Of a DNA stretch of 64,000 nucleotides, positions 11,607 to 24,649 are shown one piece after another (the first letter of the stretch is position 1; each line of letters starts with the position of its first letter). The DNA is from Alectoria sarmentosa. Its lineage: Eukaryota > Ascomycota > Lecanoromycetes > Lecanorales > Parmeliaceae. The notes beneath the pieces were generated by a model, which made no database searches, was not told the DNA's origin, and worked only from the letters and a program-made list of their open reading frames with translations. A program made the translations under genes and the position numbers. Location of the stretch: contig WOGZ01000197.1 in the NCBI GenBank assembly GCA_009733775.1, positions 1-64,000 of the forward strand, in the 5' to 3' direction.

Positions 11607-14600
11607 TCGACTTTATCGAGACTTATAAATAAAATGTCGTTTATATAAATAATGACGATGATAATGTTATTAATGAACATCGAAAAATTAATAATGATAA
11701 ATTCGAAGCTTAATTTTTTGAGGTACGTTATAAGGATATTATATTAAATTCTCGGAAATTGCTTTAGATCGTATAACGTTTTTATAAACTTGCAAACCTT
11801 ATTCTTTTTGCTTTTAACTTCAAATTTCATAAATTATATCACATAAATTGTTTTCTTGATATCGTTATATAAAAAAACGATCTTAATATTCATTTGTTTA
11901 AATTTTCAATTTAAGGTTGTCGCAAAAACGAAAATGATTTTATAATTTATAAATTTGATTATCAAAACGAAAGTTTCGTTGAAATCGATTTTTTCTCGTT
12001 GTTCGAAATTATGAATTATTTAATAAACTTTATGTCGAACGATTTCGTCGATAAAGTTTTTTTTGATTTTATAAATTCATTTATCTTTTAAAACACGCGC
12101 ATTCGAAAATAAATTTATTAAGATTTAAATATCGTTAATAATAAAGAAATTAATCTCGTTTTGCATAATCATTTATTAATGTATTTTATAATAAAAATTC
12201 ATTATAACTTTTTTAAAGCTTTTAAATTCATAAAACTTAATGAAAACGACTTTTATCAACAAAACGAGAGGATTTAAAATGAAATTTTTATATAATTTCA
12301 TAATTTCGAACGACTTTATAATGAAAACAAATTTGAAAACTTTATTGATTATGAAGCGAATGATAAATTTAAACGTTAATATGAATGAAAAAGTTATAAT
12401 ATTATCGTTGAGCGTATCAAACGATTATTCAATTATAAATTGTAAATCAAATGCATTTAAAACGACTTTTAACGAAATTCTTTTTAAAATTAAAATGAAA
12501 TTGAATAAATTATCAATCTTCTTTTTAATAATTGCATATTTCTTTTAACGTTTCTTTTTTGAAATTACAAATAAAGAAAAAAATAAATGATTTTGATATT
12601 CGATATTCTCAACGAATTTACGCTTATTGCGATAAACGTTAATTTGTTTTTCAACGATAACGATGTTCAATTCGAAAAAAATGAGTTTAAAAAAAACGTT
12701 ATCGATTTAATTAATATTAAAGACAATAATTATTTCATCGTTGTTTAAAAACATACGATAATTCTTATTTTGATATTTTAAAAGACGCTTTTTAATGACG
12801 CGATTTTAATATTTTTTTTAATTAATATTGCGAAACATAATTTAATAATAATCGATTTGATTAATAATGCGTAAATGAAATATATTAAAAAGAGATTCGA
12901 TATTAATTTCGAATAAAATAATTTTATAATCAATAATAGATTAAATATTGCGAAAAATATTAATTGTTTAAACGAATTTTATTCAATATTTTTGAGACAA
13001 TTTGTTTTTTTTAAATATAACGTTTGTTTTATATTAAATAATAACGTTTAAATGCTCGAATTTATTATTTATTTAAAAATTATTAAACATAATGTCTTTT
13101 CAAATGATATTTTTAAACAATCGAAAGATTTTCATTTAATAATTATCGAATTTAATATCGCAATCAATGCGAAAGCGAGTATATTTATTATCGTTATATT
13201 TCAAATCATTAAAAAACATTTTAAATGCGATAAAAATTATTAAATCAAATTTATCGAGTAATAAATAAACGTCAAATCAAAAGATTTTATTATTAAAAAA
13301 AATGATTATTCATTTAAAGTCATTTCAAGAGATATTAAATAAATCTTAAAAGTTATTATGAATTAAATCGTTTTGTTATTTTTCAAAAACAATGTGTTAT
13401 TTATATAATTTCATTTTCATATTAATCATAAAGCATGATTTATAAACATCGTCGAGAAATAAAATGAAAAAATTCATTTCAACGCACATTTTGATCAACT
13501 TTTTAAGATTTTAAACGTTCAAATGATTATGATATGCGTGTTATATGCGAAGAATTATTTCATTAATTTGAAACTTCGATAAAGATTGAGATTCTTAATT
13601 ATCAAAAATAAATTCAATTGAAAATTCATTATAAACGAGAATCTTTTTATTGATGATTATTAAAATTAAGAGAATTTTCTTTTAAATATCGAGCGTATAT
13701 AAACGATTTTGAATACGTTTAAAGAAGAAACGTTATTTTTCGATAATAATGCCGTCGAGAACAAAAATCAAAAAAAAAATCTTATTTTTTCAATTATCTT
13801 TTAAAAATGAGATTGAAGTTATAATCAAATACGAATTAAACGTTTCGAAGAATTAAAATGCGTTTAACATTATTCATTTTACACTAAAATTCGATGTTTT
13901 TGAAATCGATAATTATATAATTATCGATAAAATCATTTATAAAACATAAAAATTGAAAAGATTCAAAGATCTTAAAAATCGAAAAGATGTGAATCATATA
14001 TTAAATGTATACACAATCGCGAAGTTAAAGGGAAAACATTATTATTATAATGAATAAAACAATAATTTACGCTTTATCGATAACTTTGAACTTAATAATC
14101 TCATAAATCTTTTTATTCAAGATGTCAAAGTTTGCGATAAATTCGAAAGTCGATTTAAAAATAACGAAAATAATAAAAATAATAAAAATGATAAAATTAA
14201 TGTGAACGATAAAGCAATGAACGATTTTGAATTGAATAATCGTTATAATTGCGTCAGCATTGTTAAATTGATTCTTTTTTTTAACGGATTTAAATTCGGA
14301 GTTTCCTTTTTCTCGATCACATTTTTTATAATTATTATGATCACGATTATTATAATTATTACGATCATCGCGATTTTCGCGATTTTTTTTATTTATATCG
14401 TTTTCATTTAAGCGTTTATTACGTGCATCGCATTTATTAATATCATATTAATTCTTTTTATAATGAATATAATATTTATAAATTTGAATATAAACGCGAA
14501 AATTATTGAAATTTACGCTCGTTTAAATGCGATACTCGATAACATTTTTAACGATAATAAAAACAAATATAAATTATTAAATATATTTAAGAAAATCGTT

Positions 14601-16852
14601 AATAATAATAACGAGCGTATGTGTTTTTAAAGTGAAATCAAATAAATTAATAATGATATTAAAAAATCGAATTATCGCATAATTCAACGTTCATTTAATT
14701 TTATAATCTTTATTATAAACGTTATAAATTTAAATATAATTCTCGCGATACGCATTATATTGAAAATTTAATCTTTTATAAAAATGATAAATCTTTTAAT
14801 TTTTATTGAAAAGAAAAATCGCTCGATCGAATTGATTTTTGAATTTTCAAATAACATTTATAAAGATATTAATATATTTTTACGATTTATTTTCGCAAAC
14901 GATTAAAATGAGAAATTTCAATTTAAAAATGATAAAATTAAAAATGTTAAAATTTCGAGATTTATATTTTTCGAACTTTTTTCAAATATCAAAAATATTG
15001 ATATAATATTCGATTTTATCTTGAAAATTATTTTTGTGATGAATTTTTATTATGATACAGATTTTGTTATATATTTCAATTTAAATTAAGACGTTTATTT
15101 TAATAATAACAAATTTTATTTCGACGGTTAAACGATTATTTAAAACGTCTTTTATTTCAATGATAAGATTTTCGATAAACATAATCATATCGATTTCGAT
15201 TTAATATCACAATTTAATCAAATTTAAAAAGTCTTACATTTAACGTTTTCATTTGATATGATTAATAATTTTTATAAACATTTTAATCTTTTCAAATTGA
15301 TTTAAAGAGATCGAAAATTTAATTTTAAAATGTTCGAATATAATATTAAAGAACATTAATTTAAATTTCAAAGTTTAAGAATTTTTAGAATTTAAATTTG
15401 AGCTTTCGCTTGAATTTATATTTAAAAAAAAAATTTATAATAAAATAAAATTTAAAAATGATGAAATCTATATAATAAGGTTTTTAAAAATAATTAAAAT
15501 AAATAACGTTGAAGAAATAAGACGCGCTTTAAAGTCGAAAAGCTTTTCGTTAATAATAAATTTTAATAATGATTTAAAAGTTGATTGTTTCGAGATAAGA
15601 ATAAAATTAACGTAAAAATTTGAAATAAAATCGTTATCGTTATCATTATCGTTATCGTTATTCAAAAAATGTTTAAGAGTTTATAAAATTTCGAGAATAT
15701 AAGAAAAGTTTCGTTGAGCTTTAAGATTAATTCGATATAACTTAAACTTTTATTTGCGAAAAATCTTTATTTCATAATCGAAAAAATATTCGACGATATT
15801 TAAAAAGACGATAAATTTAATAAATTTTAAAGAAAATATAAAAATATAAAAATATTGTTTTGAAGAGAAATTATTTGATTTTATAAATTATAACGAATTT
15901 ATAAAGAATACGTTATTCGAATTATATTAATTATTTTAATGATCAAAAGGTCTTGAAAAAAGAATAATAAAATTTCGAAATCGAAAATGAAATTAATAAT
16001 TTCATTTCGCTCGTTTAAAACGCTCAAATATAACATTATTATTATTAAATCATTTTATAATAAAGGCTTTTTCCTCTTCAATTTTTAAAACAAAAAATTT
16101 TTTTTTTACGCTTTAATTTTGACATGTTAAATACGCGAAATAAAAAATGATTTTTTTTTAATTAATTATTAATCTTTATTTTTATCTTTGACTTTTTGAT
16201 TTTCATTACGAATATTTCATAATTAAATTATTAAATATAATTATCGTTATCGAATTTTGAATGAAGCGATTTATAAAATAAAGATATATTATTTATCATT
16301 TTAACGTGTTTCACGTAAGAAAATTAACATGTTTTAAAAACTTAATAATTATGTGATCACGATCGCAAAGCAACATCGATATATTATAATTAATTGCGAT
16401 ATGTTTCGAATCGCTTTAATCGTCTTATTTTGTCTCGAACGAAAATGAAAATAATATGAATTATTAACGAAAACGGCGCGAATATTAACAATGTTTCAAC
16501 GCTCGAAAAAGCGATATTGATCTTTAAAAACGCTCATAATTCCTGAAAGAAAATTATTAATTATCAAAAAAAACGCTTTAAATGTCGTTAATTTTCAACG
16601 TTATTTTTTTTGTTTTATTTTTTACGTTTTCGTTACGAATAAACGAATCGTAATTATTTCGATTTAAATAATCATTTTGCTTGCAGCGAGCATTATTTAT
16701 ATCAAAAAAGTTATGATGTATAAAATGCAACGATTTTTATAATTGAGATCTTCATTGCGATGAGCATAAAATGTCAAAAGATGATAACAATCATAATGAG
16801 TAATAGGTAAATCATGTTATAACAGTGCCGGTGTAAGCCCGGGCTCATAACC
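11607..16852 (-). pseudogene. Element B 5' part: gag, protease, integrase and N-terminal reverse transcriptase, RIP-degraded
   Basis: The segment continues element B on the minus strand, from the primer-binding site (16838-16852) down to the reverse-transcriptase catalytic region. At 11607-11690 the minus strand reads YINDILFISLDKVDI, the family YVDD motif with a RIP-type change, broken off by E1. The plus-strand open frames in this stretch (12240-12548, 13052-13243, 14202-14411) are low-complexity Ile/Asn/Lys readings that I take as artefacts. Individual gag and integrase motifs were not resolved. Confidence 0.6.
16838..16852 (-). other. Primer-binding site of element B (initiator-tRNA half-molecule type)
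   Basis: Directly inside the 5' LTR the minus strand reads GGTTATGAGCCCGGG. GGTTATGAGCCC is complementary to the anticodon arm of the initiator methionine tRNA (GGGCTCATAACC), as in copia elements that prime from a 5' half of that tRNA. It is one of the least mutated stretches of the element. RIPped versions follow the LTRs of all family A copies. Confidence 0.85.
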
Positions 16853-16989
16853 TGTTAAAATATGGAGTAAGACACTTAGTTGTATTGTTTTAAGAGTATT
16901 ACGGAAGAAAGAGCGATTTATGTACGGGCGCATTAATAGTGCGCACGTGACGTCAAGACTTGGCGTCACGTGACCCGAAAATTTCAACA
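16853..16989 (-). repeat. 5' LTR of element B
   Basis: 137 bp, minus strand TGTTGAAATTTTCGGGTCAC...TTTTAACA. It is less mutated than the 3' copy and retains CACGTGACGCCAAGTCTTGA and CGCCCGTACATAAATCGC. Target repeat AATTC follows at 16990-16994. Confidence 0.88.
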
Positions 16990-17249
16990 AATTCGTAATA
17001 TATAATATTTTTAAAATATCGAAAAATTCGAATAATCGCATTTTAATGCGCTGAAATAAGATTAATTAAATATCGATTAATCAAAAAAACAACATAAATG
17101 ATATCGAAACGAATTCTCAACATAACATATATGAGAAAACCTATAACGAATTGATATTTCTTATAAAAAAATTTGAAAATCACATAATTTTTTTCGATAA
17201 GCGTTAATTTGTGATTGATTTCAAATAATATATTGATAAAAATGAGATT

Positions 17250-17465
17250 TCAACATTTGAAATAATTAAAAAAATGTGTAATATACGTTTTTTGTTTTAA
17301 ACGAATAATGTCGTTATAACAATTTCTTTTGACGATTATATTCAAATAAAAAACGTATAATCTTAAATTTAATATATGAAATTTGACATTTAAAACATCT
17401 TTAATTCGTTTAATAACGATTTTATTACGATTTATAATCAAAACATCATCGATATAAAACGTCAT
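17250..17465 (-). pseudogene. A0 copia reverse transcriptase fragment
   Basis: 71 open codons on the minus strand: FYIDDVLIINRNKIVIKRI, then VLNVKFHILNL and FYLNIIVKRNCYNDIIRLKQ. The catalytic YVDD reads YIDD here. It matches E1, E3 and E4 at the same place. Confidence 0.8.
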
Positions 17466-20400
17466 AATGATTTTTTTTTGAGATTCATAAACATATTATC
17501 GTTTAATTCGATGAAATTAAAATCGAATTTTTTTATGTAAATCGAGAAATGTTAATATTAAATTTTAAAAAATTGTTATAAATCATAAAAAGTTTTATTC
17601 AATTTATAAATCTTGATATTATTTTTGTTAAAGTCGTCAAATTGTTATATATAAATATTCTCTTAAACATCGTTATAAAGAAAAACGATTTTGACGTTTA
17701 TTTATTTTACGTTTTAATTTATAATTATCATAAACGCAAAAATCGTTTTATAATTTATAAGTTTTATTATTAACGCGAAAATGTTATAATAATTATGATC
17801 TTTTTATTATTCGAATCTTCGAATAATTTAATGTGTTTTATAATAAATGATTTCTCTTTTAAAATCTCGCTTTATAATATAAATTCAACGATTTTTAAAA
17901 ATCTAAATCTTTAAAAACGTTTAAATAAAATATTAAATGTTATTATTTATAAAAGACTTATATTCATCTCGCATATCAATTTCTCAATTTATATGAATTA
18001 AATTATTAAAAATCATTTATTCGTAAATTATAAATTCAAAAATGTTAAATTTATTAACATAATTCGTAAAAAAAATAAAAATAATGAAAATTCTCATTAA
18101 AAAATTAAATAATAAATTATAAAGATTCGAAATAATGAGATTCTTATAATCATCAAATATTTTTTAAATAATTTTATATTCGAAATGTTCTCGCATAATT
18201 TTCATTTCAATAAATTTTAAAAATATCGACGAAAAAAAAACGATAACAAATTTGACGATTAATGCAATAAATTTAATAAATGTTATAAATATACGCATTA
18301 TAATGATAATAAAATGAGATCTTTAAAAACGATTAACGATTAACGATAAAATATTCGTTAATGATAATCGATTTAACGATTTAATCGAAATTATAAATTC
18401 AACGTTTGATAATATAATGATACATTATTCATTTAATGTTTTTTTCATAATAAATATTAATATAAAAAAACGTTAACGTTTATTTAAAAATTTATAAATT
18501 TCAATTTTCTTTTCAAAATTCACGAAATGTGAACACTTTTTAACGAAATATATATCGTTAACGCGAATAATCTTTTTTTTTTGATTAAATTATAAAAACG
18601 AAAAATGAATTCGTTTTTATAATTTAAAAAAATACATTTCTCACTTTTATTCATAATTTTTTTTTAAATATGTTTTAAAATGTAAACGATGAAATTAATA
18701 ATACGTAAATGAAAAAGAATAAATTTATAATAATAAAAAACTTTAAAAAATATAATAATGATCTTAATGTTAAAGAAACGCATCGTTAAATAATTAATTA
18801 TGATTATTATTTTAAATCAAAAGAAATTATTGAGATTGAAATTTAATAAAATTGAATATATTTTATTTATCAAAATTTAATCAAATCGTTCGACGATTTT
18901 ATTCATTTCGAGATTATTTATAATAATAAATTTTTATTTAATGCTCGTTTAAACGAGACATTTTAAAAAGATTTTATTAATATATTTATTTTCATTATTA
19001 AAACGAATACGATTAATTCGATAATCGCGAGATTTTAAATAAATTTTAAAACGTAAAAACATAACGAAAATTTCACTTTTATAATGAATATAATAAACTC
19101 AAAATAATAAATGAAATCGTTTTTGAACATTATAAAATATTTATAATTATTAAAATCAATAAAAATTAAAAAGTCAATAAAATCGTTATAAACGAATTCG
19201 TTTAATAAAATATCGAACGTTATAAAATTATTATAAAATATCGTTTTTTAACGATTCATTATATAATATTCATAAATGTATTTCTTAACGATATTTTTGA
19301 AAAAATTCACATTCATAATAATATTAAAAAATTTATTAAAATTTTATTAATTTAAATGATTTATATAAATATATTATAATTAATAAATCGAATTTGAAAA
19401 AACATTATAAACGATCAAAGCATTATTATCTTCTCAAAAATTCAAAAAAAATAAATCGCGATTTCGCGTATTAATTAATGTGATATTATTTTAAATTAAA
19501 GCATAATTTTTCTTATAAAAAACGATTTCAATATCAACATTTAAAAGCTTTTCAATCGATAAAAAATTGACGTTTATATCGAATACGTATAAGACATTAA
19601 AAATCGTTAAAATAACGCGTTTGTTATTAACATTACAATCAAAATTAATGATATCGTAAATAAAAGATTAAACTTTGATATTTTTAATGTTTTTGATAAA
19701 TCGAGATTAAATTTTAATATAAATAATAAATATCGAATGATCAATAAAGAAATAGCGAGTATAATCAAAACTTATCATAATTCGAATATCGAAATTCATA
19801 AATTTAATGAACGATAGATTTTTATTCAAATTCGAATTTATTATCAAATTAATAAGATTCTCATTTTTATTCTCATCTTAATTCATTTGATTAATTACGC
19901 TTAAAATGTTAAAATCATTTAAAATAAAATTCGAATGATTTTGATTATTCAATTCGTCAAGGAATATTATATAAATATAAAAATAATCGTTTTTTTTTTA
20001 AACATACGTTATATTGACGTTAAGATAATTATTTTTCTTTGAAGCGAAGGCGTTAAATAACGCTTTTTCGATGCGTTTATATTTAACATTTAAGATATTA
20101 ATGTTTATATAAATAATATTCATTTGCGCCTTTTTCTTTTTTTTTGTTTATTTATAAACTTTTTAAATATCAAATGAGAGAATTTGATTTAACATTTAAT
20201 AAAGAGATATTTGAATTTATGATCAACGACCTTATAAAAAACATAAATTTCATAATTAATAAAATCAAAACCGTCGAAATCGCCTTTAACGAATTATTTA
20301 TTTTTATTATTACGATAAATAAATATAATAATATTATTCTTTTTAATTGCGAACATGCGACGCTTTTCGTTTATAACGTTATAAATAATTAAATTGAATT

Positions 20401-22254
20401 TAATTATCTTCGAATTATAAAGCATATAAATTTAAATATAAATTATTATAAAAACATCATAAACTTCGTCGAATTTCATAAAAAAAAATTAAATAAAATA
20501 AGATTTTGATAATAATAATAAATCATTTAAAATAATAATTTCAACGTTAATTTTATGAAAATTCTTTTCGTATTAATAAACGCTTTTTTCGAGATTAATG
20601 TTAATATTATATAATTAATATATAAATTCGATATAAAATTCAAAGTTCATAAGTTTATAATAAACATCGATAACGTTTAATATAACTTAAGAATTCTCGT
20701 TATATTTTTTGATAAGTTAACGATTAACATAACTAAGACGTTAATAAATAATTACGCAAACTTTAAACTTGATAATGTTAATAAAAGATTAAAAATTATT
20801 TAACATTAATTAATCGTTGATATCTTCATTTCATTTAATGTATTTGATAATAAATTTTAAAATAATAATGAAAATCAAGAAAAAGCTGTTTTCATTATTC
20901 ACAAAAACATTTTTAACGACATTTTAAACGTTAAATTTAATCATCGATATCGAAAAAAATAAATAAAGAAATATAAAAAATTAATAATAATGATGAGGAT
21001 AATGAAGATGAGATTTTTATTATGATTAAAAATAAATCGAGAAAGCCGCTTTAAAGAGTGTTATTTTAAAAAATATCAAAATAAACGAATTTGATAATAA
21101 TTCAAAAAACAATTTAAATATTTCAAAAAAGTTAATAAGCGAAATCATTTATTTTTAACGCGTAAATCAAAGATTTCGATATCGTTTAAGACGTCAACTA
21201 ATTTTTCATTAATTTTAAAATCGTTATCGCATAACGATAATGTGAAAAAAATGAAAAAAATGCTCTGTCAATTCTTATCAAAATCATTTAAATCTTTATC
21301 GATATCAATTAATTGTTATCGTTATAATTTAAGATTTTATAATAATAACGAAAAATGCTTATGCGAAAATTGACGATAAATTTAAATAATAATATTATTA
21401 TGAAATGAAATTAATAATACGAAGAATTTAATTTTAAATTTAATAATAAAAATTAAATTCGATTAAGATTATATTGAATGCAATTATAAATATATAAATC
21501 TTTTTCAAAAATTCGCATTCTTTTTATATTATTTAATCAAAAATTCGAATTTAAAATATTCGCTTCGACGATTATTATCATAAAATTAAAATTAATCAAA
21601 TTATGATAATAAAATGCTATTAATAATGAATAAAGAATTCGATAATAAAATTTTAATCTTTTTCTTCAAAGGGTTTTTGAAATTAAAACGTCAATTTTGA
21701 CATTTAAAGTTTATTATTTTTAATTTTAAATAAATTTATAAGCGCTTAAATGATAATAAAGTCAATTTTAAATTGTTTTAAACGATAATTAAATTGATAA
21801 TAATGTTAACATTCAATCATTTAATTTATGTTATTAATTCGATATATCATTAAAAATGCAAATCATTAATTTAATGAAATGTTATGAAAATAAAAACGCA
21901 TTCTCTTTTATTTAATGTGTTTCATATAAAAAAATTGATAATGTTATAAAAATCTTATCATGATTCGATCGCACGATCGCAAATCGTATACGATTTCGAT
22001 TAAAAACGAATAATTTCGATTCGCCGAGAATTAAAAAACTCTTAATCTTTAAATTTCGAATCATGATTATTTAAACTCAAAAATCATCTTATAAATAAAA
22101 ATTGTTTATTTTAAAAAGATTGATTAAATAAAGATTTTTATAATTAACTGCCTCATTGCGATGAGCATAAAATGTTTAAAAACAATTATAATCATAATGA
22201 TAAATAAATAAATTATGTTTATAACGATCGTCGAGCAAGCTCGAACTCATAATT

Positions 22255-22379
22255 TATAAAAATATAATATAAAACACTTAATTATATTACTTTAAAAGTG
22301 TTACGAAGGAAAATACGATCTATATTACAAGCGCATGCGCTCATATCACGTGATCTATCACGTAACCTAAATTTCGACA
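22255..22379 (-). repeat. 5' LTR of element A0
   Basis: 125 bp on the minus strand starting TGTCGAAATTTAGGTTACGT. It keeps a CACGTGAT box and the palindrome GCGCATGCGC. Its 3' end has decayed to TTTTATA. The decayed primer-binding site is at about 22241-22254 (minus strand AATTATGAGTTCGA). Confidence 0.85.
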
Positions 22380-22701
22380 ATTTTAAATGTCTTATTTCGT
22401 TTGAATCAAAAATCGCGTATTAAATTAAAAGACGAAGAACAACTTAACGTTTATCACATTACATTTATGAAAATGTTTAACAATTTCAAGATTTGTTTTA
22501 AAAATAAATATATTAAAGACTCGCAATAAAATAAAATGCTCGCAATAATTATTAAAGTATAAAAAAACAACGTTATTCGTCAAATATTAAAGTTTATTCA
22601 AGAAATTTTTCGACAAACTAATCGAGAAATTTTTCAAAAAATTCTTTAAAACGAAGAATTTATTATCATCATAAACGCTTTTTCGAAAATTTCTTCGAAA
22701 A
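22380..22701. other. AT-rich DNA without recognisable content
   Basis: A 322-bp stretch between two elements. I see no LTR, gene or repeat in it. It is the left half of the target into which E3 was inserted and should be contiguous with 29950 onward. Confidence 0.6.
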
Positions 22702-22861
22702 TGTCGAAATTCAGGTCACGTGATAGGTCACGTGACACGGGCGCATGCGCCCGTAGCATAGGTCGCACTTTCCTTCGTAGCACTCTTAAAGTAATACAAC
22801 TAAGTGTCCTACATCATATTTTCACATAATATAACTAAATGTCCTACATCATATTTCCACA
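22702..22861 (+). repeat. 5' LTR of E3, with internal 36-bp duplication
   Basis: The family A LTR (TGTCGAAATTCAGGTCACGT...) is lengthened from ~124 to 160 bp because its last ~36 bp (TACAACTAAGTGTCCTACAT ... TTTTCACA) is repeated in tandem. It carries two complete CACGTG boxes and an 18-bp palindrome, ACGGGCGCATGCGCCCGT. The same duplication is in the 3' LTR. Confidence 0.92.
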
Positions 22862-22876
22862 GGTTATGAACCCGGG
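22862..22876 (+). other. Primer-binding site of E3
   Basis: GGTTATGAACCCGGG directly after the LTR. It differs from element B's GGTTATGAGCCCGGG by one G-to-A transition. It is complementary to the anticodon arm of initiator Met-tRNA. Confidence 0.82.
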
Positions 22877-24649
22877 CTTACCCGACGATCATTACAAACA
22901 TAACCTATCTATTCATCATTATGATTACAACTATTTCCAAATATTTCATATTCATCACAATGAAATAATTAATTATAAAGGTCTTTATTCAATCAATTTC
23001 CTTGAAATAAACAATTTTCATTTATAAGATAATCTTTGACTTAAGCGGTCATGATTCGAAATTTGAGGATTGAGAGTTTTTTAGTTTTCGGCAAACCGAA
23101 ATTATTCGCTTTTAATCGAAGTCGTATGCGATTTACGATTATGCGATCGAATTATGATAAGGTCTTTATAACATTATTAATTTTTTTACGTGAAACACAT
23201 TAAATAAGAAGAAAAATGCGTTTTTGTTTTTATAACATTTCATTAATTTGATAATTTATATTTTCAACGATATATTGAGTTAATTGAACAAATTGAATAA
23301 TTGAATGTTAGCATTATTATTAATTTAATCATCGTTTAAAACAATTCAGAGTTGATTTCATTATCATTTAAACGTTTAAAAGTTTATTTGAAATCAAAAA
23401 CAATAAACTTTATGTGTTAAAATTGGCGTTTTGATTTTAAAAATCCTTTAAAGAAAAAAATTGAGATCTTATTATCGAATTCTTTATTCATTATCGATAA
23501 CATTTTATTATCATAATTATAAAATTTGATTAATTTCAGTTTCACGATGATAATCGTCGAAGCGAATATTTTAAATTTGAATCCTTAATTGAATAGCATA
23601 AAAAGAATATGAATCTTTTAAAAAGATTTATACGTTTGTAATTGCATTTAATACAATCTTAATCGAATTTAACTTTTATTATTAAATCTAAAATCAAATC
23701 TTTCGTATTATTAACATCATTTCATTGCAATATTATCATTTAAATTTATCGTTAATTCTCGCATAAATATTTTTCATTGTTATTATAAAACCTTGAAACA
23801 CAACGATAACAATTAATTGATATTAATAAAGATTTAAACGACTTTAAAAAAGATTAATAAAGCATTTATTTCACTCCTTTCACATTATCGTTATGCGATA
23901 ATAATTTTAAAATTAATGAGAAATCATTTAACGTTTTAAGCGATATCGAAATCTTTGATTTATGCGTTAAAGATAAACGATCTCGTTCATCAACTTTTTT
24001 TAAAACGTCCGAATCGTTTTTTGAATCATCATCGAATTCGTTTGTTTCGATATTTTTTTAAAGCGGCACTTTTCAAAATGGTCTTTTTGATTCGCCTTTA
24101 ATCGTGATAAAAGAATCTTCATTTTTATTATTTTCGTTATCATTATTAATTTCTTATATTTCTTTATTATTTTTTTCGATATCGATGATTAAATTCAACG
24201 TTTAAAATGTTATTAAAAATGTTTTTATAAATAATAAAGATAATTTTTTTTTGATCTTCATTATTATTTTGAAATTCATTATCGAATATATCAGATGAAG
24301 CGAAGATATTAATAATTAATTGATATTAAATAATTTTTAATCTTTTATTAACATTATTAAATTTAAAATTTGCGTGATTATTCGTTAACGTTTTGATTAC
24401 GTTGATTATCAATTCATTAAAAAATATAATAAAAATCTTCAAATTATGTTGAATGTCATCGATGTTTATTATAAATTTACGAATTTTAAATTTTATATCG
24501 AGTTTATGCGTTAATTGTATAACATCAACATTAATTTTAAAGAGAGCGTTCATTAATACGAAAAGAATTTTCGTAAAATCAACGTCGAAATCGTTAATTT
24601 AAACGATTCATTATCATTATCGAAATCTTATTTTATTTAATTTTTTTTT

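Larger units (their letters stand above)
1249..16989 (-). mobile_element. Full-length Ty1/copia element B (sister subfamily), nested in A0 and split by E1
   Basis: The element is bounded by two 136-137-bp LTRs with TG...CA ends (16853-16989 as 5' LTR, 1249-1384 as 3' LTR) and flanked by the 5-bp duplication AATTC. Subtracting the nested element E1 (3378-11601) and its duplication leaves about 7.5 kb. Reverse transcriptase/RNase H remnants are readable on the minus strand near 3008-3377 and 11607-11690. Its 3' untranslated region (1385-2440) is homologous to that of family A, but the LTR and pol differ, so it is a related subfamily. It is saturated with RIP transitions and no gene is intact. 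The minus strand at 15610-15665 encodes a run of Asn-Asp from a simple 6-bp repeat. Confidence 0.88.
16990..22379 (-). mobile_element. Ty1/copia element A0, 5' part
   Basis: Minus-strand family A element from its 5' LTR (22255-22379) to the point where B is inserted. Colinear with E3 in reverse: reverse transcriptase at 17250-17465, integrase around 18890-19240, protease around 19550-19830, gag upstream of that. It is one of the most heavily RIPped copies. The plus-strand frame at 20144-20392 is the antisense shadow of gag, also open in other copies. The element resumes at 1248. Confidence 0.87.

Noticed and set aside
14202..14411. 69-codon frame ending in an Ile-rich run that looks like a membrane segment
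   Set aside because: It lies on the wrong strand of element B and consists of AT-rich low-complexity codons from RIPped DNA.
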